Assembly (NCBI GenBank): GCA_017464045.1
Contig: JAFUEG010000018.1
Location: forward strand, 1-20,901
Length of the DNA stretch: 20,901 bases
From: Lachnospiraceae bacterium
Lineage (GTDB): Bacteria > Bacillota_A > Clostridia > Lachnospirales > Lachnospiraceae
Direction of reading: 5' to 3'
Shown here: one piece after another, positions 14,267-20,901 of the stretch
Position numbering within the stretch: the stretch's first letter is position 1
Layout: each line of letters opens with the position of its first letter
The notes under the pieces: generated by a model
What the model was told of the DNA's origin: nothing
Databases searched by the model: none
Seen by the model: only the letters and a program-made list of their open reading frames with translations
Program-made: the position numbers and the translations under genes

Positions 14267-16369
14267 ATGAAAAAAAGAATTGGAGCTATATGCACAGTGA
14301 TAATGCTTAGTTTATCGTTGTTTGGATGCGGTAAATTAAATTATGGAGATACGAAGGATACAAAGCGTAAATTTGCAAATAATTATTCCGACAGAATTAG
14401 ACTGCGTGAGGAGTATGAATATAATTTTAATAATTTAATGGTGGCTACCGGTGAGGCAAGTGAACTTATGCTTGTTTATATGGTGGGTTCAAATCTTGAA
14501 TCCGAAGCAGGACTTGCAAGTCTTGATATAGAGGAAATGCAGAATAGTAAATTTGACAATGAAAATATAAAAATTTTAATCTGCACAGGCGGATCAAATT
14601 ACTGGTGGAATGATGATATTTCCGCTGATGAAGTTGCTGTATATGAGGTTAACTCGGGAACAGATAAGATTACCAAGCTAAATGTAATGCAGGGAGATAA
14701 TATGGCTGATTCGGCAACTCTTACTGAGTTCCTTGATTTTGCCTATGATAATTATGAGGCGAATTATTACAGTCTTGTGCTTTGGAATCATGGCGGGGGA
14801 GCTGTGCTTGGTTACGGCGGTGATGAAAGGTACGATTATGATACACTCTCAGTGAGTGAAATGGATGAGGCATTTTCGACTTCTCATATGTTTTCTGATG
14901 GTAAAAAGTTCGAGTGGGTAGGTTTTGATGCCTGTTTGATGGGTATGATAGAAATAGCAGAATTATTTGAACCGTATTCGAATTATCTTATCGCGTCCGA
15001 GGAAGTCATACCGGGTGATGGCTGGGATTATGCGTTTTTAAATAAGATATCTGATGGTACAGATTTTTCCGGACTCGCCGCAGGTAGGGAAATAATAGAT
15101 ACCTACGCAGATTATTATGATTCATATATCTGGTATAAGCCGGAATATACCTTATCATGTCTGGATTTATCAAAGACTGAGGATGTAATGACTGATTTTA
15201 ACTCGCTCATATCGGTTACGGAAAATGACTTAATCAATGGCGAATATTCCAATATAGCAAGACAACGTGGTAATACTAAGGCATTTGGAATAGTTGATGA
15301 GGAACTTTGCTATGATACGGTAGACCTTTATAATCTCGCTGAAAATATGTCGGATGCACATTTTGCTGAAGCGAGTGCTTTACAAAATTCACTCAATGAA
15401 ATGGTGGTTTATGCCAGGGCAAATGTAGATAATGCGCATGGTGTTGCGGTTTATTTTCCATACAACAATAAATTATATGCAGAAGAGTGGGTAGATGAAT
15501 ATAGTTTAACCGGATTTAGTGAAACCTATATGCAATTTGTCAGAAATTTTACTGAGACATTTTATGGTGCACCGCTTACAGCATGGGATTTGGATGGGGA
15601 AGATGCCGTGGTTGAAATAGCATCGGACGAGCCTGACGGAACCGATGGTGACAGTGCAGCAGAATATGAGGTTGGAAATATAGGAAGTATGGTAAGCTTT
15701 TCTATTCAGCTTACTGATGAACAGGCATTCAACTTTGCCGGTGCAAGTCTTGAAATCTGGGAAATATATGAGAACTCGGATTCAGGCGGTTATGGTCTTT
15801 GGATTGATTCATCAGATGTATATCTTTCTGATGATAATGTTCTTTCTTCGAGGATTCTTAACAAGCGTATCATACTTAAGGATTCTTCGGGAAATGAGGC
15901 TGACTGCTGCGCACGCGAGATTGAAAGAGGCGATGGATATGCAGTGTACAAGGCTCCGATTATCGTAAGCTATATGGACGAAAACGGGAACTATGATATG
16001 GATAGATATTTCATTCCGTATGATGTACATATAAGGATAGATGCAGATAATCCTGGTGGCGTAATAATCGGTATCTATCCGCTGGAGGATGAAGACACAA
16101 ATTCGCTATTGCCAAAAAATAGTGTAGTACTTGAACAGGGGTGCTTTATTGAACCGTTTTCTTTTGGACGAATAATAGAATTTAATGATGATGGAACAGT
16201 AAAACCGTTTGATGAGTGGGAAAATTATTCCGGATTATTTTACGGATTTTATCTTGACGGAGATTTGGGAGTCGATATGGTGGATATAGATCCTGATGTT
16301 GAAAAGGTATATGTTTATAATATCTGGGATACTCAGGGAAATGATTATCAGATTAATGTTATGCAGTAA
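14267..16369 (+). CDS. Clostripain-family (C11) cysteine peptidase, lipoprotein
   Basis: ATG 14267 follows AAAGGAG. The 700-aa product starts with a lipoprotein signal peptide ending in LFGC (lipobox, C21), so it is exported and lipid-anchored on the outer face of the membrane. The C11 domain spans roughly 65-430: LVLWNHGGGAVLGYGG holds the catalytic His (H175) and WVGFDACLMGMIEIA holds Asp221 and the catalytic Cys (C223). C11 enzymes cleave after basic residues, often Arg. The acidic C-terminal third (about 440-700, many Asp/Glu) is beta-rich with no recognised family and may bind a surface ligand. Clostripain's usual internal self-cleavage linker is not evident. Its substrate is unknown. 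Confidence 0.88.
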   Translation: MKKRIGAICTVIMLSLSLFGCGKLNYGDTKDTKRKFANNYSDRIRLREEYEYNFNNLMVATGEASELMLVYMVGSNLESEAGLASLDIEEMQNSKFDNENIKILICTGGSNYWWNDDISADEVAVYEVNSGTDKITKLNVMQGDNMADSATLTEFLDFAYDNYEANYYSLVLWNHGGGAVLGYGGDERYDYDTLSVSEMDEAFSTSHMFSDGKKFEWVGFDACLMGMIEIAELFEPYSNYLIASEEVIPGDGWDYAFLNKISDGTDFSGLAAGREIIDTYADYYDSYIWYKPEYTLSCLDLSKTEDVMTDFNSLISVTENDLINGEYSNIARQRGNTKAFGIVDEELCYDTVDLYNLAENMSDAHFAEASALQNSLNEMVVYARANVDNAHGVAVYFPYNNKLYAEEWVDEYSLTGFSETYMQFVRNFTETFYGAPLTAWDLDGEDAVVEIASDEPDGTDGDSAAEYEVGNIGSMVSFSIQLTDEQAFNFAGASLEIWEIYENSDSGGYGLWIDSSDVYLSDDNVLSSRILNKRIILKDSSGNEADCCAREIERGDGYAVYKAPIIVSYMDENGNYDMDRYFIPYDVHIRIDADNPGGVIIGIYPLEDEDTNSLLPKNSVVLEQGCFIEPFSFGRIIEFNDDGTVKPFDEWENYSGLFYGFYLDGDLGVDMVDIDPDVEKVYVYNIWDTQGNDYQINVMQ

Positions 16370-16452
16370 AAATTATAAATTGCATGTATAAAAATCCTTA
16401 ATTTACAGATAATAGAAACAGACTAATGTAAAAGTAAGGAGATTTATAGATT

Positions 16453-17001
16453 ATGAAAGCAACAGGTATTATTCGTAGAATAGATGAGCTTGGACGTATA
16501 GTGGTTCCAAAAGAGATAAGAAGGGTTCTGAGGATAAGAGAGGGAGACCCGATTGAGATTTTTACTGATAAGGATGGAGAGATAATATTAAAAAAATATT
16601 CTCCGATAGGAGAACTTTCAAGCTTCGCTCAGGAGTATGTTGAGGCTGCGGCACAGATACTTGGCTGTGGTGTATGCGTATGTGACAGAGACCAGATTAT
16701 AGCTGTGGCAGGAATCCCCAAAAAAGAATTACTAGGCAAGAGTCTTCATAAGGAACTTGAGGAGGCTATCAATGACAGAGAGGCTATTCTTGCAAAAAAA
16801 GGAGAAAAGAAGTTTATTAAGATTCTCGGAAATGGTGATAATGAGTATTCAGGTGAGATTGTGCAGACTATTATAAGTGAAGGTGATGCTATAGGAGCAG
16901 TTATTCTTCTTAGTAAGGATGACGCGATAAATATAGGTGAAGCTGAGCAAAAAGCCGCCGTGATAGCTGCGAAATTTCTTGGAAAACAAATTGAAGGTTA
17001 A
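16453..17001 (+). CDS. spoVT: Stage V sporulation regulator SpoVT
   Basis: AAGGAG precedes ATG 16453. The 182-aa protein has the N-terminal AbrB-type swapped-hairpin DNA-binding domain (MKATGIIRRIDELGRIVVPKEIRR, residues 1-50) and a C-terminal GAF-like domain (about 55-178). It is nearly the length of Bacillus SpoVT (178 aa), not the shorter AbrB or Abh. SpoVT tunes the late forespore gene programme. The downstream order HU, rqcP, yabP, yabQ, divIC, spoIIE supports the assignment. Confidence 0.92.
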   Translation: MKATGIIRRIDELGRIVVPKEIRRVLRIREGDPIEIFTDKDGEIILKKYSPIGELSSFAQEYVEAAAQILGCGVCVCDRDQIIAVAGIPKKELLGKSLHKELEEAINDREAILAKKGEKKFIKILGNGDNEYSGEIVQTIISEGDAIGAVILLSKDDAINIGEAEQKAAVIAAKFLGKQIEG

Positions 17002-17061
17002 AAAAACTGTATTTTAATTAAAAAAACTATAAAAAATAGGTGTTTTTTGGTATCTATGTAC

Positions 17062-17090
17062 TTGACAAATTGGCTCTAACAAGGTATAAA
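17062..17090 (+). promoter_or_regulatory. Sigma-A promoter of the HU gene
   Basis: TTGACA (17062-17067) and TATAAA (17085-17090) are spaced by 17 bases. The predicted start near 17097 gives a leader of about 85 bases before the HU ATG. It is the strongest promoter in the window, as expected for an abundant nucleoid protein. Confidence 0.85.
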
Positions 17091-17181
17091 TAAGCGTAGG
17101 GCATTCATTATTAAGAATGTTACAAACAACAGGGGATTGTATTTAGCAATCAACGTTTGTATTTATAGGAGGAATTTTTAA

Positions 17182-17454
17182 ATGAACAAGAACGAATTAG
17201 TTGCAAGTATTGCAGAGAAGACCGGTTTAAAGAAGACTGAGGCAGAGAAGGCTCTTAAGGCTTTCACTGATACAGTTGCAGAGCAGTTAAAGAAGGGTGA
17301 CAAGATTCAGTTAGTTGGATTTGGTACATTTGAGGTTGCTGAGAGACCTGCAAGAGAAGGTAGAAATCCTAGAACTGGTGCTACTATGAAGATTAAGGCT
17401 TCTAAGGCTCCTAAGTTCAAGGCTGGTAAGGCTTTAAAGGATTCTGTAAACTAA
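17182..17454 (+). CDS. hup: HU-type nucleoid-associated DNA-binding protein
   Basis: At 90 aa it is a typical HU monomer: MNKNELVASIAEKTGLKKTEAEKAL dimer helices, the VGFGTFEVAERPAREGRNPRTG beta-arm with the DNA-inserting proline, and a KAPKFKAGKALKDSVN end. It bends and compacts DNA as a dimer. It has AGGAGG at the right distance, its own near-consensus promoter and a strong terminator, so it is expressed as a single gene. Codon choice (many AAG, GCT, GGT) differs from neighbours, as usual for highly expressed genes. Confidence 0.97.
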   Translation: MNKNELVASIAEKTGLKKTEAEKALKAFTDTVAEQLKKGDKIQLVGFGTFEVAERPAREGRNPRTGATMKIKASKAPKFKAGKALKDSVN

Positions 17455-17477
17455 TTAGCAGATTATAAAGTTATGTG

Positions 17478-17510
17478 AAGGTCATCATGCTTATGTATGA
17501 TGACCTTTTT
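17478..17510 (+). terminator. Intrinsic terminator after hup
   Basis: AAGGTCATCAT (17478-17488) pairs perfectly with ATGATGACCTT (17497-17507), followed by a T-run to 17510. Confidence 0.93.
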
Positions 17511-17540
17511 ACATTATAAAATGGATTCGAGGTGACTGGC

Positions 17541-17780
17541 ATGAGACTTGATAAATATTTAAAAGTTTCAAGACTTATTAAAAGACGTACTGTTGCAAAT
17601 GAAGCCTGTGATGCAGGCAGAGTATCAGTAAACGGAAAAGTGGTAAAGGCATCCTATGATGTTAAGGTGGGGGATATTATCGAGATAGCATTTGGTAATA
17701 AAACGGTAAAGGCAGAGGTTACTCAGATATCCGAGACAACCAAAAAAGAAGATGCTAAAGAAATGTATAACATACTTTAA
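17541..17780 (+). CDS. rqcP: S4-domain RNA-binding protein RqcP (formerly YabO)
   Basis: ATG 17541 follows GAGGTGA; an in-frame GTG at 17532 is part of that ribosome binding site and less likely the start. The 79-aa protein is a single S4 domain (MRLDKYLKVSRLIKRRTVANEACDAGRVSVNG). Bacillus RqcP binds stalled 50S subunits with RqcH and tRNA and promotes poly-Ala tailing in ribosome quality control. First gene of a run with yabP, yabQ and divIC, the same order as in Bacillus. Confidence 0.88.
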   Translation: MRLDKYLKVSRLIKRRTVANEACDAGRVSVNGKVVKASYDVKVGDIIEIAFGNKTVKAEVTQISETTKKEDAKEMYNIL

Positions 17781-17831
17781 AAAATAAGAGCATATTATAT
17801 TCTATATAAGTTCCTTGATTTGGAGGATTAT

Positions 17832-18116
17832 ATGGGAGAAATTCAATATGCAAAAAATCACAGATTCTCTTTAGATAATCGAAAAAAAGCTACTATATAC
17901 GGCATAACAGATGTCGAGTCCTTTGATACTGATGTGGTAGTGCTTGTTACGGAGGCAGGAGTACTTACGATTAAAGGTGATAATCTGCATGTTATAAGGC
18001 TTGATGTTGATAAGGGTGAACTGGAGATGGCTGGAACTATTGACAGCATGGTTTACTCTGATAATCATAATGTTAAAAAGACCGCGGCAGGTATACTTGG
18101 GAGAATGTTTAAATAA
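17832..18116 (+). CDS. yabP: Sporulation protein YabP
   Basis: Start ATG 17832 with GGAGG (17822-17826) five bases upstream; an upstream in-frame TTG at 17820 overlaps that site. The 94-aa protein (NRKKATIYGITDVESFDTDVVVLVTEAG, then LTIKGDNLHVIRLDVDKGELEMAGTID) matches the YabP/YqfC family. These are needed for normal sporulation, with a poorly known mechanism. Its stop TAA abuts the yabQ ATG, so translation is coupled. Confidence 0.92.
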   Translation: MGEIQYAKNHRFSLDNRKKATIYGITDVESFDTDVVVLVTEAGVLTIKGDNLHVIRLDVDKGELEMAGTIDSMVYSDNHNVKKTAAGILGRMFK

Positions 18117-18611
18117 ATGTTTGAGATGATTTATTCCCAGGGAAATATGTTCGTTGTCAGTCTTATAATGGGGATATGTATGGGAGCGGTATATGATGTG
18201 CTCCGAAGCATAAGAAAGAACTTTAATCACAGTGATATGCTCGTTGGTATAGAGGATATAATATATTGGCTTTCTTTTACATGGCTTTTTATAGAAAATA
18301 TCTTCAAATATAATGATGGAAGTTTCAGAATTTACATTTTTGTCATTGCAATCACCGGAGTAATAATTTATAAGAACACAATAAGTAGTGGCGTTTTTAA
18401 AATACTCAACTACATCTTGTATTTTGCAAGAAAGTGTGTTGAAAAACCAAAGAAATTGTTGAAAAATGGCGTAAAATGGTATAAAATGAAGATATCTATT
18501 TTTAGACATTTCAAAAATAATGAGAAGGAAAAGGGTGCTGTTAAAACATCCGGCAGAGGTAAAGATGAGCAGAGGGAGAGGAAGAAAAAAGTCTACAAGA
18601 AGACAGTCTAA
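18117..18611 (+). CDS. yabQ: Sporulation membrane protein YabQ
   Basis: The 164-aa protein starts directly after the yabP stop (TAAATG). About three membrane segments (10-27, 43-62, 70-87) are followed by a long Lys/Arg-rich cytoplasmic tail. The FVVSLIMGICMGAVYDVLRSIRK start is characteristic of YabQ, required for spore cortex formation in Bacillus. The gene's last 47 bases overlap divIC in another frame. Confidence 0.9.
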   Translation: MFEMIYSQGNMFVVSLIMGICMGAVYDVLRSIRKNFNHSDMLVGIEDIIYWLSFTWLFIENIFKYNDGSFRIYIFVIAITGVIIYKNTISSGVFKILNYILYFARKCVEKPKKLLKNGVKWYKMKISIFRHFKNNEKEKGAVKTSGRGKDEQRERKKKVYKKTV

Positions 18612-18876
18612 ATTCACAAGTTTTCTTATTGTGGTGGCTGTTTTATTTGTATGTACAATATCAGGTTTAAGAATTAAAGAACTCCATGCTCAGGGAAAAG
18701 AGCTTGCTTATGCTGAGACGGTTTTAGAGCAGAAGATTGAGGCAGCAAAACAGGAAAATGATGTTTTGCTTGCACAGCAACAGTATATGCAGACCAATAA
18801 ATACATAGAAGATGTTGCTAAAGATAAGCTTGGACTTGTTTATCCGGATGAGATAGTTATTAAACCACAGGATTAA
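18565..18876 (+). CDS. divIC: Cell-division protein of the DivIC/FtsB family
   Basis: ATG 18565 with AGAGGT just before it gives 103 aa; an earlier in-frame ATG (18520) would deepen the overlap with yabQ without better signals. A very basic cytoplasmic start (SRGRGRKKSTRRQSK) leads into one membrane helix (about 17-34), a coiled coil (about 36-75) and a KLGLVYPDEIVI end diagnostic of FtsB/DivIC. It forms the division-site complex with FtsL and DivIB/FtsQ that activates septal wall synthesis. Confidence 0.9.
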   Translation: MSRGRGRKKSTRRQSKFTSFLIVVAVLFVCTISGLRIKELHAQGKELAYAETVLEQKIEAAKQENDVLLAQQQYMQTNKYIEDVAKDKLGLVYPDEIVIKPQD

Positions 18877-18929
18877 ATTATCATAGAACTTTTAATATGA
18901 GAGTAACTAAAATAGTGATCAGATTTATT

Positions 18930-18962
18930 ACCGCTTCGAGATGTTCGGAGCGGTCTTTTTTT
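18930..18962 (+). terminator. Intrinsic terminator after divIC
   Basis: ACCGCTTCGA (18930-18939) pairs with TCGGAGCGGT (18945-18954) with one wobble, followed by C and seven T. It closes the rqcP-divIC operon and separates it from spoIIE. Confidence 0.92.
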
Positions 18963-18992
18963 GTCAATAATTATTTTACAGAGTTTCCAGAG

Positions 18993-19026
18993 TTAGACAG
19001 AAAAATGATTTGAGCAAAGCTATAAT
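18993..19026 (+). promoter_or_regulatory. Candidate Spo0A-activated promoter of spoIIE
   Basis: TAGACA (18994-18999, five of six matching the -35 consensus) and a perfect TATAAT (19021-19026) are 21 bases apart, far over the normal 17. Such a long spacer is the known hallmark of sigma-A promoters needing Spo0A~P, at spoIIE and spoIIG in Bacillus. TTAGACA (18993-18999) on the other strand reads TGTCTAA, six of seven matching the 0A box TGTCGAA and overlapping the -35 as in those promoters. A poorer TGTCAAT lies at 18962. Confidence 0.55.
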
Positions 19027-19107
19027 TTTTAGGCTGATATGAAATTATGATAATTTTGGGTGGTGTACGAAAGGAGATAGAAATATAGTTTCATCAGGAG
19101 GTAGAAT

Positions 19108-20901
19108 ATGAAGATATCTGACAGGCTTAAAGGTATTGGTTTTGCAGTTGCGGCTTTTTTTATCGGAAGAGCATTTGTAATGAACTTAAATCCGTTTGCA
19201 ATAGGTGCACTTGTTGCATTTGCACTCTCGGGTGAAAATATGTGGCTTATATTTATCGGCCTTATGGGTGGAGTGGCAACCATGGGGTCTGCATATACGC
19301 TTTTTGAATATGGCGCAATAATGATTTTTTTGATTATTATATTGGGACTAAAAAATTCAATTAACCTAAGAGGTAAGAATTTTCTGACAGCCATTATAAC
19401 GTTTGGTCTGACTTTTGTTGTGCATGGAACTACAGGTTTTGTAACGGATGGAAGATATTTCAATTTTTTTGATACAGGTATTATGGCAGCCCTTTCATTT
19501 GCAACTGTTATAATTTTTTATAAAGGTGTGGAAGGCTTGAAGGAGGATCCGCTTTCTATAGTTTCCAATAATGAAACTGCACTTGGTGTTATTGCTTTTT
19601 TTGCTGCTGTATTTTATGGTATGCCTTTAGAGTTTTTTAATATAACTGTTGCACAGGCTTTTTTTATATTTTCAATTCTTTTTGCATGGTATAAGTATGG
19701 CTTTGGTATCGGTCTTACATGGACAGTTGTGTCTAGTGTACTTATGGGTATAAAGAGTGGAGAAAACGGTTACCTTATGGCGTATCTTACCGTTTCTCTT
19801 TTAGTTTATGCACTTTTAATATTTATAGAAGGCGGAAGATTTATCCAGGCAGCGTCTTTTTTAATTATATATTATATAGTTGGTTTTTCACGATTCGATA
19901 TGTTGCTTGACGAGGAGGGGATAAAGGCGCTTTATTCGGCGATACTTGTTTTTATATTGGCACCTGACAGATTAATGCTCAGAGTGGATGACAAGGCTGC
20001 ATATTACGAGCCTGATAATACTCCTGAATGGGGAAGGATAGTTGTAGAAAGGGTAAATAATCTTGCCGATGCATTTAAAAGAATCGAATATACATTTGCG
20101 GGAGATGCAGGAGCAGGAATCGGTTTTAATGATGTAGGTAACATAATAGAAAATTTTACAAATCAGTTAAATGAGATGGTTCCTATAAGGAAGACCATCG
20201 AAGCATCAATTATTGAAGAACTTTCTAAAAAAGAGGTATTGGTTAAAAATATACTGATGGTAAAAAACCGGGATGAGAGATACGAGGTATATATAAATGC
20301 GCGTGTTAGACGAGGCAGGCTTGTTACGGCCGAAACAGTCAAAAAAATAGTTGAAGACAAGATGAAGGTAAGGCTTTTATTGAAGGATGAAAGCAAAAGC
20401 ATAGTGAGTAAAAGATATGAGATGCTTTGTATGATAGAGAAACCGGATTTTAGGTGTGAAACAGCAGTAAGAAGGTTAAGCAGATATGAGGATGAGATTT
20501 CCGGGGATAATTTTTATATAGGAGATATACAAAATGGTCAAAAGCTTTTGCTTATAGCTGACGGGATGGGTAACGGTGAGAAGGCTTCAAGAGACAGTAA
20601 CCAATTGATTGATTCACTTGAGGAACTTTTAAATGCAGGATTTGATAAAGAGATGTCAATAAGGGTAGTAAATTCGTATCTCTCCGAGAAAAATAAGGGG
20701 GAAAGTTTTTCAACTCTTGATATGATGATTGTGGATTTATATACGGGATGCGGCAGGATATATAAGCAGGGTGCGGCTACAACGTTTGTAAAAAGAGGTG
20801 AGTGGATTGAAATGATAAAATCGACTTCACTCCCGGTCGGAATTACTCCTGATGCAATAAGTGAAAAATGCATGAAAAAATTTTATACAAATGATATGAT
20901 A
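19108..20901 (+). CDS. spoIIE: Stage II sporulation protein E, PP2C-type phosphatase (3' end outside window)
   Basis: AGGAGG (19096-19101) precedes ATG 19108; the frame stays open to the window edge (598 residues). Residues about 10-285 form roughly ten membrane helices. A cytoplasmic linker (about 290-460) precedes the PP2C domain: SGDNFYIGDIQNGQKLLLIADGMGNGEKAS holds the metal-binding Asp in DGMGNG (D485), and FSTLDMMIVDLYTG follows. SpoIIE sits at the polar septum and dephosphorylates SpoIIAA to release sigma-F in the forespore. Bacillus SpoIIE has 827 aa, so the last part of the phosphatase domain is probably missing here only because the window ends. Confidence 0.95.
   Translation, partial: MKISDRLKGIGFAVAAFFIGRAFVMNLNPFAIGALVAFALSGENMWLIFIGLMGGVATMGSAYTLFEYGAIMIFLIIILGLKNSINLRGKNFLTAIITFGLTFVVHGTTGFVTDGRYFNFFDTGIMAALSFATVIIFYKGVEGLKEDPLSIVSNNETALGVIAFFAAVFYGMPLEFFNITVAQAFFIFSILFAWYKYGFGIGLTWTVVSSVLMGIKSGENGYLMAYLTVSLLVYALLIFIEGGRFIQAASFLIIYYIVGFSRFDMLLDEEGIKALYSAILVFILAPDRLMLRVDDKAAYYEPDNTPEWGRIVVERVNNLADAFKRIEYTFAGDAGAGIGFNDVGNIIENFTNQLNEMVPIRKTIEASIIEELSKKEVLVKNILMVKNRDERYEVYINARVRRGRLVTAETVKKIVEDKMKVRLLLKDESKSIVSKRYEMLCMIEKPDFRCETAVRRLSRYEDEISGDNFYIGDIQNGQKLLLIADGMGNGEKASRDSNQLIDSLEELLNAGFDKEMSIRVVNSYLSEKNKGESFSTLDMMIVDLYTGCGRIYKQGAATTFVKRGEWIEMIKSTSLPVGITPDAISEKCMKKFYTNDMI

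Noticed and set aside
16381..16430. Sigma-G or sigma-A promoter for spoVT
   Set aside because: TGCATG is followed by no CAT-N-TA box at the right distance, and the TTTACA/TAATGT alternative is too weak to call.
17871..18617. 248-codon minus-strand frame across yabP and yabQ
   Set aside because: Fully antisense to two well-recognised genes; composition is that of a reading-frame shadow.

Overview
The window reads as chromosomal DNA of a low-GC, endospore-forming Firmicute, most likely a Lachnospiraceae-type clostridium. The basis is the AT-rich sequence, AGGAGG-type ribosome binding sites, and the right-hand run spoVT - HU - rqcP - yabP - yabQ - divIC - spoIIE, a conserved clostridial/bacillar sporulation-division neighbourhood. 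The assignment rests on protein family and gene order, not on a database match.

Left third (1 to about 7080) is accessory. It opens inside the C-terminal end of a polymorphic toxin with a His-rich nuclease-like tip. A probable SUKH-type immunity gene starting at TTG follows directly. Next comes a structured non-coding stretch, an HUH-endonuclease replication (Rep) gene whose ribosome binding site lies inside a hairpin, and about 0.95 kb of non-coding DNA with direct repeats and a nested hairpin. A tyrosine recombinase reduced to its catalytic domain follows, then an IS110-family transposase with a structured leader that is a candidate bridge RNA. The region ends with an orphan RHS fragment (signal peptide plus two YD repeats) whose stop codon is supplied by an array of five complete 74-bp hairpin repeats plus one partial copy.

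Middle (7195 to 16369) is metabolic and transport cargo. It holds a Cu+-exporting P-type ATPase with a metal-binding domain at each end, the C-terminal one preceded by its own in-frame ribosome binding site and ATG, so one gene may give both pump and chaperone. Then come a CorA-type metal channel with a hairpin leader, a PlsC-like acyltransferase, and a convergent type I asparaginase sharing a perfect palindromic terminator with plsC. Divergent from the asparaginase lies a sodium:neurotransmitter-symporter-family transporter, followed by a large clostripain-family lipoprotein peptidase.

Right part (16453 to 20901) is core sporulation and division: spoVT, HU with a near-consensus sigma-A promoter and a strong terminator, then rqcP, yabP, yabQ and divIC as one tight operon ending in a terminator. 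spoIIE is cut by the window edge; its upstream region shows a -35/-10 pair with a 21-bp spacer and a Spo0A-box-like sequence, as known for spoIIE/spoIIG promoters.
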